DNA of 23,082 nucleotides from Spraguea lophii (GCA_001887945.1 LDOQ01000330.1:1-23082); one strand, 5' to 3'. Positions 9,327 through 18,804 are shown, counted from the first letter of the stretch. Made by a program: numbers and translations. Notes: generated by a model from the sequence alone, not told the origin.

Positions 9327-10330
9327 GTATTAAAAAATCCATCGTGACAAATCTAATAAAAATAAGGACAAAAAAGAATACAATAATTCCGTTATATATT
9401 TAAGAACAAGAATATATCCAATCGAGCTGAATAAAAACCAAAAAAAAAAGAAATTCAAAATAAAAGCAGACATGATGATACCGTTAAATTATAAAATTTT
9501 ATAAAAATAAACAATTATCCTTTGTAATACATTTTAAAGTATATTATTGGAATAAAAAAGTTCACGAAAGTTGCAGAAAAAACATAAATTCAGCGTTCAA
9601 CGAAATAAAAAAAATAAATTCTATGACATAAAAATAACTGATGTCAAACAGTATTGGGCAACTATTTTATCAACGATGTACACAATCCACATGTTGATCA
9701 AATACACATGCAACTTATTATACGGAAATTTGATAGAATTCAATTGGATATAACACATATATTAGATTATCAATCTGGTAATAATAATTTAAATATATTT
9801 TAAATATGATTAATTATGTTCTTCATGTATTAACAAAACAGCAGAGGAGATGTATATTCACTTAGAAAACATATTTTTAAAATACATTATTCATAATGAA
9901 ATACACATTGATAATTGAAATGAAATTCAATAATAAATTAATGAGTTTTTTGCGTAATAAATATAACGTAAGACATATCCTCGTCGCCCAGGATCACATG
10001 GTCAGATTGAAAGATTTAGGTTCGCAACTAAAAAGAGTTTAATATTCGTAATGTTTTACAGAAAATAAGCGAATATTATTGACGAAATAGCATATCAGTA
10101 TAATATAAAAACATAAACCACGAATGAAACATTATCCAGATTATTTCTAAACACGATTTGCTTTGATAGTAGCAGTAATATCTATAATAGATGTAGGCAT
10201 AATTCCAAATATTATTAAACGAAAAAAAATACTCGTTATAAGAGAATATAAAATGAGATACTTTAATGAACCAACTGACATAAATGAACAATAATTTGAA
10301 GAACAGATGATAATAACCCTAACAATGTCA
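9327..10330 (+). pseudogene. Decayed KRBA2-like (rve) integrase of element A
   Basis: The frames give an N-terminal block (SVIYLRTRIYPIELNKNQ, KKFKIKAD), a zinc-finger-like region (KNKFYDIKITDVK), then the integrase core. First Asp lies in KFDRIQLDI (9747-9749). The second is in HIDN-NEFNNKLMSFLRNKY (9904-9915, frameshifted). The Glu is in HGQIERFRFATKKS (10009-10011). After the core come NIIDEIAYQYN and TNETLSRLFLN, then a family-specific tail ILVIREYKMRYFNE. The gene has stops and several frameshifts. The block before the core (YLRTG.YP..L.KNQ) is the hallmark of KRBA2/SCAND3-type integrases. The open stretch 9571-9753 is one fragment of it. Confidence 0.72.
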
Positions 10331-10371
10331 ATATTAATAACAACGGTAATTAAAAAAACGATTTTATTTAA

Positions 10372-10527
10372 TGGTTGATTTACATCAGGAACCACGCAAA
10401 AAACACAGTGATTATTTCAAATATTAATACGAGTCTATTAGAAATTAAGAAAAAATAATATATTAATATAAATAAATTCCGCTTTTTTATTTTTTACCTA
10501 CACTTATTTTAAGAAAAAGCTTAAATT
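10372..10527 (-). repeat. Right terminal inverted repeat of element A
   Basis: Read on the minus strand it begins TAAATTTAAGCTTTTTC and follows the order of the left repeat down to TTCCTGATGTAAAT. It is diverged, with roughly two-thirds to three-quarters of positions agreeing by eye. Confidence 0.62.
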
Positions 10528-10614
10528 TAAAGATTACAGCATCAATTATTACATCACAAAAATCTTAATCAATCGCATTATTTGTTTAAGGCATTTAACT
10601 TTGGTGTATTAAAT

Positions 10615-11180
10615 AAAAACGAGGTAGATTATGAAAAAATATTATATCCATTTAATATATGAGAATTTTTCTTCGTCATATATTTTTATAGATGAAAATG
10701 AATTTCTTTTTGATAATGTAATAAAAAAAGAAAGATATTGATTGGAAGATTCGCATATCTTCAAATTTGGTGATGTAAGAAATAAAAATTTTAGTTCTAT
10801 AATTACTGTAAATAAAGAGCAAGTACTACATTATAAAAAAATACAAATAATGTTAATAATTTAAATTTGGATGAATATTTGATGAAAATGTCCTAGGTTG
10901 TAAGATAATAAAATCAATATATATTTGAAAAGATCAATATTAATTGGTATGAAAAATATCATACAAATTAAATCCATATGTTTTTATCTTTCACCATATT
11001 CATAATTTTGAGTATAATTAAAAATTATTTTACTAAATACAGAATTATATAGCAAGATGTAATAACAATATTAATGATGAACTTTTTGATTCAATAAATC
11101 AGGGTTTTATAATTATATTGTATGTAATAATCTAAATAGATATTGTAGAAAAATACTTAGTTGATTACTAAAATATTAAA
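10615..11180 (+). pseudogene. Decayed mariner/IS630-like transposase
   Basis: A frame starting at ATG 10631 reads SSSYIFIDENEFLFDNV, with the first Asp at 10691-10693, then FGDVRNKNFSSIITVNKE and EQVLHYKKIQ, the usual order after the first catalytic residue. The second Asp block is not found, probably deleted around 10880-10950. Near 10985-11030 the frames resemble SPYS...N.IE, with Lys (AAA) where Glu is expected. At 11040-11160 NYIARCNNNINDELFDSINQ and CNNLNRYCRKILS match the transposase C-terminus. It is broken by stops and a deletion. Confidence 0.65.
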
Positions 11181-11640
11181 ATACAAAGGAAATGTTTGGA
11201 TAAAGGGTTTAATATAATTTATAATAACTGATTTGAAACGACGTACGAAATTAATAATAAAACCTTATAATGAGTATTACAGGGGCTCTATAAAAACCCC
11301 GGATAAATCAAAAAAAAATAATAAACTTTTGATAAATTTAATTTATAAGTCAGTCACTTTCTAACATATATGAATGGATATGGGGTATGGGAGATAATTA
11401 CCTAAATTAATAAATTCACGAGTGAAGTTGATTCGATTTTTAATAGCGAACTTGATTTTAAATGAAATAGGATATGTAAAAATACAAGAAAAAATGGGTT
11501 TAATCCGTAAAAGGGGATATATGGGTTTGTTTGAATGTACATGTATAGGAATGCTGCTGTTGTATTATGTGTATAAATAAAAATAGTTAATTTGAAAATA
11601 TAAAATCTGAATTGGATACAATACCTGTTATAAATTTTAT
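11180..11640. other. AT-rich DNA before the second Merlin remnant
   Basis: No clear protein. A weak SEVDSIFNSELDFK at ~11415-11455 could be the Merlin N-terminal RKGSFF-NS-L block, which would extend the neighbouring remnant upstream, but this is not secure. A small inverted pair, GGGGCTC / CCCCGG, lies at about 11280-11305. Confidence 0.35.
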
Positions 11641-12160
11641 GGCGGTATCAAAACATATCTTTCAAAACGGATAAAAACCAATACACAATTAATTATTACC
11701 TAACAAAGACAATATTTTCAATCTCAAAAGAAAATCAAGCAAACTTCCAATAAAAAATAGGTAATGAAAATAAGATAGTAGAAATAAATGAAACTTTTGT
11801 AAATAGGAAAAAATGTAATAGAATATTTGCGTTATCTTCAAAATGTGTTGATAGTGGAATTTGTAGATATAATGGCGAAATCTTTTATCTTGCTGAAAGT
11901 CAAGAAAACGAAAAAAATATAAAAAATCACAGAGGAAAATATTAACAGGAATCGAAAAGTATCACAATTAATTAACTTCTTATAAAGGATTGAAAAAATG
12001 GTATTAATAATGTTATATTAAATCACCGCGAGAACGCCATAAATCCAATAAACAAACAAATACACTGAATATAACGTAGAGATGAATCAAAAAAATCTTA
12101 AAAAACATCTAAACGCGTATGAATTTTTAAAACGATAACAACATCGCCTTAAAAGGATTC
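11640..12160 (+). pseudogene. Decayed Merlin transposase, second copy
   Basis: The frame reads KIVEINETFVNRKKCNR, where the family has KIVEIDET..KRKYNRG: the first catalytic Asp codon is now AAT (Asn) at 11787-11789. Then ICRYNGEIFYLAES, TSYKGLKK, NGINNVILNHRENAINP and IHTEYNVEMNQKNLKKHL, which match GICRETGEIF, WKSYKGL, VNHRENFVNP and HT.NIE..W..LK. The third acidic residue (Glu in NVE) is still present. Frameshifts separate the blocks. It is diverged from the 6-kb and 22-kb copies, so they are not recent duplicates. Confidence 0.75.
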
Positions 12161-12329
12161 GTATTTTAAAACATATAAAAATATTTCGATAAAGATTTTT
12201 AATTATTTTATTTTTTTAATTTCAAAAGTAACTGAGTTTATAAGCTACGTTTCTGAACTTTTAATAATAAACCCTGTATTTAATATTTTTTTGTCTTTTA
12301 ATAAAAAAAAGATAAATAACGGCATGTGA

Positions 12330-13130
12330 AACTACTGAGTATCTTTAATCTAGTTAAACAAATAAAAAGCCAATGGGTCTTGAGAAATATATGAAATTAT
12401 CAAACATCTAGTCAGTGTATATAAGGTACTTGAGTTTCCCCGAGCTTTATCCGGAGAACTATTTCAAGATTATAGCAAAAACATAATAGAAAGGAAAATC
12501 GAAACTTATAGAGGAAGCGGTTACTAAATTTGTTTTTGACAGATATAATGTCTTGACGCGAAATATGCGAAAAAAATATATTAACAAAAATAGTAAGATA
12601 CTTTCCCATTTTAAAACTATTTTTCTCGAAAGTCTAACAAAGAAAATAATAAAAAAGATTTTTTATGATTATAGGGAATTATTATAACTGAGTATTATTT
12701 TGTTTTGTTTGGTTCGACGCATACGATTTTACCTTTCTTAATGAAAGCAGATTTAACTTGCATACAAATAACTCTTACGGGCAAATCCCTGTAAACGTTG
12801 ATGAATTAACTTATTGATTAAATACAGAGGACGAAATATTTCGCACAAAGTAATATTTTCTCCTATTGGAATATAAAAAAAATAAAAATATGATAGTTTA
12901 TAAACAAAAAAATTTATTACATTCATTAATAAAACTCACACGAGAAAATATTATTAATTAAAATACGATATTAAGTATGAATAACGTGAACTCCCATAAA
13001 ACTCTGATGATAATGGATGCTTTAGGAACAAATATGGAAAACTTTATTTTATCCTCCGATATACCTAAATTAAATAATATTAAAAACGTACACGAGGCAT
13101 AAAAATAAGATTAACTTCAAAAAGATCAAA
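12330..13130 (+). pseudogene. Decayed mariner transposase with all catalytic residues replaced
   Basis: The N-terminal DNA-binding half is traced weakly from 12330 (EAVTKFVFDRYNVLTREI at ~12520). The catalytic half is clear: FLNESRFNLHTNNSYG and QIPVNVDELT (12735-12810), then IMNN-type VNSHKT (12975-13000), and SSDIPKLNNIKNVHEA (13055-13100), matching IDESGFNLH, MDN.NFHK and P.LNPIENV. The expected D, D and E codons read AAT (12740), AAT (12980) and AAA (13082), each one G-to-A change away. The second and third sites are 34 codons apart. The open stretch 12412-12609 on the other strand is a shadow. Confidence 0.7.
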
Positions 13131-13830
13131 TGCCGATATTAGAAATAAAATACAAAAATATATAAAAAATGTTCAAAAAATTTAATGATGATATGTAAAA
13201 TACTTAAAATGTTTTATACAAAAGGTGCAGAATAAGTAATATTTTCCATAATAAATAATAATTTTTTTTGGTTTATCAAATTTTCGTAATATTCTTGCAA
13301 TTCAATAATTTTTAGATTTCTATTATTCGTTTAAATTATTATTATATTTATAGATAATAGTTTTTTTTATTTAAAATTATTAACAAAATCTATTAATTAT
13401 TCATTTTGAAATAACACAAAGATAAATATTAAATAATCTCGTTGTAGATAGTTAGTTATAATATCCTCAAATAATCTTAAAGAATTAAGTTTAGCAAAAA
13501 AAAATAAAATATTGTTGGTCATGTTTAATTAAATATTGGTCTATATTTAGTATATCTTATAAATATTAAAAAAATGATTATAAATAATTTTTTAATCAAA
13601 CCTGGTTTGTCCCATAATGTTTACTCTAATTAACGTCTGTTATTAGTAGACTATAATGAATGTAATAATCCCGCGAGTAAAATCTGAAAATTGTTAGAAG
13701 ACTATGTATGTTAAGATTTTTCCGTACGTATTTATGTTTTGGGGAATGGATTGTTATGGATAAGATATTACCAAAATAACTATTGATAAAATTTTACAAT
13801 TGAGAAAATTAAACTTTACATATAAAATTA
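13131..13830. other. AT-rich spacer, no recognisable gene
   Basis: The minus strand at about 13180-13530 has long semi-open frames rich in Leu/Ile/Asn, but they match nothing I know. CAAACC-T-GGTTTG (13598-13610) is a small palindrome. Either end of the neighbouring mariner and Tc1 elements may lie here, but no terminal repeats could be paired. Confidence 0.4.
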
Positions 13831-14640
13831 TTAAAAGAGATACGGAGTTTCCGAAGTTATAACCATGAGATACGTAAAATAAAATATAATAAGAAAAATT
13901 ATAAATGATAAAAAAAATGTTAACTGAACAAATAATTTAAAGGTAATTCAAGAAGAAGTATTCAAAAATACCACAAAAAACTTAATGTAAGAATTATAAG
14001 GCGACATTAAATAAAAATTGAATAAAATATCTTTGATGCCATCAAGCCCATTTATATTTTTAAAACATCAAATAGGGATGTAATATCGCAAAAAATAATT
14101 TTATGGAGGAAGTAATTTTCCGGATGCTGTAATTTTTTACCGACTAAAACATATCCAGTATTTTAACGATATGGGACGATCGAAAACAAAACGGGAGATG
14201 CTAAATATTGTAAACAAATAAAACAAATAAAAAATGATTATTTTAAGAAATTAATGACTTGGAGTGTTTCGCATATAAATATATGGGAATTTATATTTTT
14301 TAAATAATACCATGGATATTACATATTATGTCGGCATATTATTTAATAATTTCCAGATAAATTTTAATAAGTTTGGGGTTAAAGTTTTAAAAAATGCAGT
14401 AAGATGATGAGCCTCAAATATAAAAATAAACTTGCATTCAGGTATTTTCAAGAAAAAACGTAAATAATATTGAATGACCACCCAAATCATTCGATTTAAA
14501 TTAAATATAAAGCACCCGGGAATTTATTAAGCAAAAATACGGTAAGTATTTTGAGGGTATGGCATCTCTAATTATGTTTATGAATAACATTTAGGGTTTA
14601 ATGCCAACTCCTACAAGTGAAAATTTTGTTTATCTGTAAA
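13830..14640 (+). pseudogene. Decayed Tc1-type transposase
   Basis: The frames read GNSRRSIQKYHKKLNVRIIRR (13940-14010), the HTH part (VS..TV.R.LKE.G...R); KIILWRK, where the family has VLWSDES, so the first Asp is lost; MTWSVSHINIWEF and TMDITYYVGIL (~14250-14330), matching VWGC..YNGVG.L and G.MDA..Y; MQ-stop-DDEP (14396-14411), matching FQQDNAP; and IE-stop-PPKSFDLN (14469-14498), matching EWPPQSPDLNPIENLW. The Trp codon of that motif is now TGA, and the Glu position is a stop. The WPP-S-DLN signature places it in Tc1 rather than the other mariner-like copies here. Confidence 0.7.
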
Positions 14641-15029
14641 TAAGAGAATATTCCAAGTAATACACTCAAGGGGCATACATATTAGCTATTAAATTAAATT
14701 ATTTTATTATATAGTATTTATTTAAAAAAATATTTAGCGATATCTTATAAAAAACTTAAAAAAAATTCAACAAATAAATCAATACAAAAATAAGAAATGT
14801 TAATTAATATTTAAATAAAAAACTTCAAATAATATTTAAATGATATTTTATTTATTTCTTTTTTTTGTCTCTAACAATATATTTGATTTTTTGGTAGATA
14901 AATTTTATATAAAAAAAATATAATGGTTCTTCTTTACTTTTTGATCTACAAAATTTTGTTCTATTGAATTTTAAAATAAACAGTTCTATATTCTTTTCAA
15001 ATGCGGATTTATTTGATTTCATTTTTTAT
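14641..15029. other. AT-rich spacer
   Basis: Mostly A/T homopolymer-like sequence. On the minus strand at ~15020-14850 a semi-open frame (EKNIELFILKFNRTKF) has more balanced composition, but I do not recognise it. Confidence 0.35.
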
Positions 15030-15960
15030 TATGAAACAATGACCCATCCGTCCTTTTGACGCGCTGAATGTCCTCATCCGTATATATACGTACAAAGGCT
15101 AATGTTGAATGCAATGATCACAGATGTACAAAAGGAATTTATTAAAATAGGCAATCATTATTTAACATCGACTTGGGCCTTACATTCCACGGGCATGCAT
15201 TGTACCTTATATTTACAGATGTTTCATACGATAAGTTGTATTTGTGACACAATATTTCAGACCGATTATATTTGAAATAACGTCGAGGTTTAGAGGTATC
15301 ACAAAATGTACGAAAATAGGCCCCTATATATTAAATGGATGACGCTGTACTACAACCTGATGAGATTCTTTTCTCAGAGAAAGGTATTATTTTTAACCGA
15401 GAATCTATATTAAACAATATCCCGTTTACGGTTTGAATATTTGATTCAATTGCCATTTCGGATAAAACGAAATTCATAGTAAAAGGGGTGATCAATCGAA
15501 GAACAGGGATTATAATAAAATATATTGAGATATAATGTTCATCTAAGTAATGTTTTACATAATGATGAATATTTTTTATATTCATGTGTGTTTTCATGAT
15601 TTAAAATGCAATACAACATAGTAAATCACAATTTTGTTTTTTATTAATGAAACTTTTTATATATAGAAATTTCTTTGCCAGTTGCAGACTCTCAGGTTCA
15701 CGACTTTTAGTTACTAAAGCATATTTAACGTGTACTAACTAATCTAGTCACGGATATGAATTAGTATCATCATACCTTATATTCCAGGCCGTTGATATTT
15801 TGTATATGGTGAAAGTCACTACCCAAAATTTTTTAGAGATTCCTAACCTCTTTCTTTGAATAATGTTGATCAAATCATAAATCAATATAGACATTGCAAT
15901 TACATCAGTTAAGCACTACTTTAATCTAGTAATGGGACCGTCATACAAAGCATAATTAAT
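15030..15960. other. Block of distinctly higher GC, origin unknown
   Basis: From about 15035 (CCCATCCGTCC, GACGCGC) to the SINE-like unit at 15960-16102, the base composition is visibly more balanced than the flanks, with few long A/T runs. The block contains one short minus-strand ORF (15331-15597). Minus-strand frames continuing past its stop (for example SKPRRYFKYNRSE) also have balanced composition but match nothing known to me. It could be a more recent insertion, a transposon of unknown type, or DNA from elsewhere such as the host. Confidence 0.45.
15331..15597 (-). CDS. Short hypothetical ORF in the higher-GC block
   Basis: 88 residues from ATG at 15597. The sequence is of ordinary complexity (HHYVKHYLDEHYISIYF; ITPFTMNFVLSEMAI; IDSRLKIIPFSEKRISS), unlike the Ile/Tyr/Asn-rich shadows elsewhere. 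There is no signal peptide, clear membrane segment or motif I can name. The frame after its stop also lacks obvious AT decay for a while, so it may be part of a longer, broken gene running to ~15040. Treat it as a possible pseudogene fragment; I cannot exclude chance. Confidence 0.25.
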   Translation of the reverse strand: MKTHMNIKNIHHYVKHYLDEHYISIYFIIIPVLRLITPFTMNFVLSEMAIESNIQTVNGILFNIDSRLKIIPFSEKRISSGCSTASSI

Positions 15961-16102
15961 GCTGCATTATTGAACCTCGCGTCCACTCAACAACCTTTTC
16001 GCTTCGCTTCTACCTGTTTTTTGAAACTTCTTCTATGGGTGTGATTCGAATCCGACAAGCTGAGATTTGGTTGTAACCCGCGACCACTGGACCAAACGGG
16101 CA
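15960..16102 (-). mobile_element. tRNA-derived SINE-like unit
   Basis: The minus strand begins GCCCGTT at 16101. It carries a perfect pol III A box, TGGTCCAGTGG (16094-16084, consensus TRGYNNARNNG), and a near-perfect B box, GATTCGAATC with flanks (16053-16043), 30 bases apart as in tRNAs. The would-be acceptor and T stems do not pair, so this is not a working tRNA. The head runs on through CACACCCATAGAAG into an unrelated body (GAAGTTTCAAAAAACAGGTAG, GCGAAGCGAAAAGG) to ~15960. A tRNA-like head with an unrelated tail is the SINE plan; a lone tRNA pseudogene is the alternative. GC content is far above the surroundings. Confidence 0.55.
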
Positions 16103-16480
16103 TCATATTTATGATTAATACATTTTTAATAAACAATATATATCAAGATCAAACATACGACATATTTGAAATATATAAATAGAAGAATAAAAACCAAGAT
16201 AACAATACCCTACTTAATAGATTTGTATAAATAACCAAAATATTATTTGTACTGATATCAATATTATCATAATACATTTAATCTTAATATGTTATTTAAT
16301 GTTACTTTATCTATATTTATTATTTATGCCGCGGTTCGTTTTATTGTAATTCTCTCAAATTTCTTTGATGTGATATTAAAATAATAAATATAATTAATAT
16401 CCTTATAGTTAGATAATTTTAATACAATTAGGTTTATTATGAAATTTAAATGATACAAATTCTCCAGGAATTTCGGTAAT
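16103..16480. other. AT-rich spacer
   Basis: No frame or repeat that I recognise; ordinary AT-rich background with one CCGCGG at ~16330. Confidence 0.4.
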
Positions 16481-17130
16481 GAGACCACCATTATAATTAT
16501 AGTCTATACCAAATTAATTTTTAATCGAATTACTATATAAATAAACACATAAACGATCAATTCTACTTTATAAGTATTATCAACGAGGTTGTTATGTTTA
16601 TAATTTATTAAAGAGCCAATGCGTATAAACATATTTATAACAACATTGCCTATTATTATGTTAGTGTAAAATAACATAGCAATTATCAGTATTTCGTTTT
16701 CTGGTACATTTGTGCCATTCTCATCTTTTTTTTTTAATTTTCCTTTGTTATTTAATTTTAAATTTAAGAAATTATAATAATAACCCCTCTCTTTTTATAA
16801 TTGATCACAACATCATTATACTCTAAATTATTATTCGTAAATTCTTTACCATCGTCAATCCTATTCTATAACTATGACTACCAACAATTCCATTGTCTTG
16901 TTTCACAGCTTATTATTCGTTTGTATTTCTATTAAAACATTTTGAACATTAGTTTCTTCTCCACGGTTACTTATATCACTTGCTTGTATATTTATACAAT
17001 ATATTAAGTAAAGAATCGGTAATTTTCTATTCTTATCATAGTTATTAGTTTAATACTTCTATATATCTTAATAAAAAAATCAAAATCTTTTTCTTTTCCG
17101 TACAGAAAATTTAATATATTTTTATTTATC
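16480..17130 (-). pseudogene. Remnant of a retroviral-type (rve) integrase
   Basis: The minus strand reads NRIDDGKEFTNNNLEYNDVV at ~16860-16800 (Asp at 16854-16856), matching the second catalytic block SDNGKEFTN of rve integrases. Before it, EETNVQNVLIEIQTNNK fits the helix linking the first and second catalytic blocks; after it, INYKHNNLVDNTYKVE fits the YN...H...TPYKV region following the core. The first Asp and final Glu cannot be placed. It differs from elements A and B, so it could be Ty3-like or another KRBA2-like lineage. Confidence 0.45.
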
Positions 17131-17350
17131 ATTTCTTATTCTCGTTTAAAAAAAGATTAAATACTTATTTTCTGATCAAAATGTATAAAAAACATATTTT
17201 AAAAAATTATTTTTATTAATAAAAAATTAATATCTTTGTTTTCTACCTTATAAATTTTTATGTTTAAATTGTTTTTATTCTTTATAATTATAATCAAATA
17301 TATAATTTATTGATAAGATAATAATTTAAATAGATTACCATATTGTGGCT

Positions 17351-17462
17351 AAAATTAAGGCGCAATAGTAAAAATCAAATATTAAATAAAATAATTACAT
17401 AGATATATTTATTATAAAAAATAAGAATGCTTATAAAATGTAAATTTATTTTTTAAAAAAAT
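17351..17462 (+). repeat. Left inner terminal inverted repeat of element B
   Basis: Pairs with 18505-18597 on the other strand. It carries an insertion near 17392-17420 relative to its partner. The interior side adjoins the end of the integrase frame at ~17475. Confidence 0.65.
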
Positions 17463-17474
17463 ATTTTTAATCAT

Positions 17475-18515
17475 TGCTGTTGTTATTATTAACATTATTG
17501 GGGATAGTATTACTCGTCCTTCTAGCTGTTGTTCTATTTATGCTAGCTATTTCATTAAAACATCTCATTCTATATTCTCATATAACTAGTATTTCTTCCC
17601 CATTCAACAATATTTGGGAATTATGGCCATTCCTATTATATATATTATTGCATTATTAAATCCAGCGGTGTTTAGAAATAATCTGTCTTGCGTTTCATTC
17701 ACAGTTCTATATTTTTTATATGTATTGATATGTTATTTCATCAATAATATTCACCCATTTTCTTGTATTTCTGTATAACATTACAAATATTACACTTCTT
17801 TTGATTGTAAAATTAAATCTTTCAATTTGACCCTACGACTCTGGATGAAGTGGGCGACCAAACATATGTCTTATATTATATTTGTCACACAAAAAATTTA
17901 TTGACCTATTGTTAAATTCTCCGGAAATAATACACCCTAAAAAAGATTTTCAAATGGTTATATATTTCGTCTACTGTTTTATTAATAACGGAAAACATCA
18001 TGCAAATTTTGTTGTACAATCGATCATAGTTAAAATATATTTAAAGTTATTATTATCAGATTAATAATCTAACAAATATGCTATATCTAATTGAATTCTA
18101 TCAAATTTTTGTATAATAATGATGGGGGATATTTGATCAATATATGTACCATGTGTACCAGAAATAAAACAATTATCCAATACTGCTTTTATATTGGTTA
18201 TTTTTATATTATAAAATTTATTTTTTATTTCATTAAAAGTTGAATTTATATCTTTATGGCAACTTTCATAATTTTCAATGCATTCTTCTTTTAATCCAAC
18301 AATATATTCTGAAATATATTCCAGAAAATGATTATTTGTTTTTATAAAAATTTTATAATTTAATAATAACATTTTATCTGCTTTTATTTTAAATTTCTTG
18401 TTTTGGTTTTTAGTTAGATTAATCGGATATAGTCCAGTTCTTAAATATATAACGGAATCATTATATTCTTCTTTTGTTTTTGTTTTTATTAAATTGCCAT
18501 GATGAATTTTTTAAA
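17475..18515 (-). pseudogene. KRBA2-like (rve) integrase of element B, lightly decayed
   Basis: Almost continuous minus-strand coding over ~340 codons. The N-terminal block reads GNLIKTKTKEEYNDSVIYL, RTGLYPINLTKNQ and KADKMLLLNYKIFIK; the zinc-finger-like part is ESCHKDINSTFNEIKNKFYN then DNCFIS, with Ser in place of the last Cys. First catalytic Asp: FDRIQLDIAYLLDY (18085-18087), then FKYILTMIDCTTKFAWCFP. The second catalytic Asp-Asn is missing before SGEFNNRSINFLCDKYNIRH. The Glu is in ES-stop-GQIERFNFTIKRS (17821-17823). The family tail is MRCFNEIASINRTTARR. Stops and a few frameshifts inactivate it. The open stretches 18061-18372 (-), 17474-17659 (+) and 17882-18064 (+) are a fragment and two shadows of it. 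The start may lie in the terminal repeat (ATGCAAACTTCTC), so the repeat may hold the promoter. Confidence 0.75.
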
Positions 18516-18804
18516 AAGAGAAGTTTGCATTTTATAAACATAATTTTATAAGTGTTTTTATTTAATATTTGATTTTACTATTGAGGTCTTAATTTTGCGA
18601 TTAATACTTTTTTTTATTTTTTACATTATAAATAATGGGATTCTAATTTTACATCAGGAATTATTCAAAAAATATGGATTTTTTAAATATTAATATATAG
18701 AGACAAACGGAGATTATGACAAATAATATATTATATAATAGTTTAATATAAACAAATTCCATTTTTTATATACATTTATTTTTAAAAAAAGCCTTAATTT
18801 TATT
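18505..18804 (-). repeat. Right terminal inverted repeat of element B
   Basis: The inner part (18505-18597) pairs with 17351-17462 in this element. The outer part (18640-18804; AATTTTACATCAGGAAT, AATAATATATTATAT, TACATTTATTTTTAAA) matches the right repeat of element A in the same orientation and the reverse complement of A's left repeat. Beyond 18804 similarity fades. Confidence 0.65.

Larger units (their letters stand above)
9036..10527 (+). mobile_element. Integrase-encoding DNA transposon with long inverted terminal repeats, copy A (Ginger-like)
   Basis: A ~1.49-kb unit whose two ends are diverged inverted copies of each other over ~160 bp, enclosing one decayed integrase frame. Both termini and the interior align with element B at 17351-18804 in the opposite orientation, which shows a dispersed family. 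Compared with B, copy A seems to have lost ~130 bp of the inner right repeat: from AAAAACGATTTTATTTA at ~10370 it jumps straight to the outer repeat. Inverted, not direct, termini and no visible reverse transcriptase argue for a cut-and-paste transposon of the Ginger type. No target-site duplication was identified. Confidence 0.65.
17351..18804 (-). mobile_element. Integrase-encoding DNA transposon with inverted terminal repeats, copy B (Ginger-like)
   Basis: The second copy of the element A family, in opposite orientation and better preserved. The inner terminal repeats pair well: 17351-17462 (AAATTAAGGCGCAATAG, AAATCAAATATTAAATAAA, TTATAAAATGTAAA) against the reverse complement of 18505-18597 (AAATTAAGACCTCAATAG, AAATCAAATATTAAATAAA, TTATAAAATGCAAA). 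The outer right repeat, 18640-18804, matches the termini of A. The matching outer left repeat is not recognisable before 17351, so the left end is probably lost or replaced. A complete family member probably has terminal repeats of ~250-300 bp and a total length near 1.7 kb; that estimate is inference from combining A and B. Confidence 0.65.

Noticed and set aside
10076..10395. Minus-strand ORFs of 71 and 82 residues
   Set aside because: They are antisense to the C-terminal tail of the integrase in element A, which aligns with element B in the plus frame.
9036..10527. LTR retrotransposon interpretation of element A
   Set aside because: The ends are inverted rather than direct, the unit is only ~1.5 kb, and no reverse transcriptase, RNase H or protease frame is visible.
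12412..12609. 65-residue minus-strand ORF
   Set aside because: It lies antisense to the N-terminal half of the mariner remnant and has no recognisable features.
16035..16102. Functional tRNA gene on the minus strand
   Set aside because: A and B boxes are good, but the acceptor and T stems do not pair and no anticodon loop with a matching stem can be placed.
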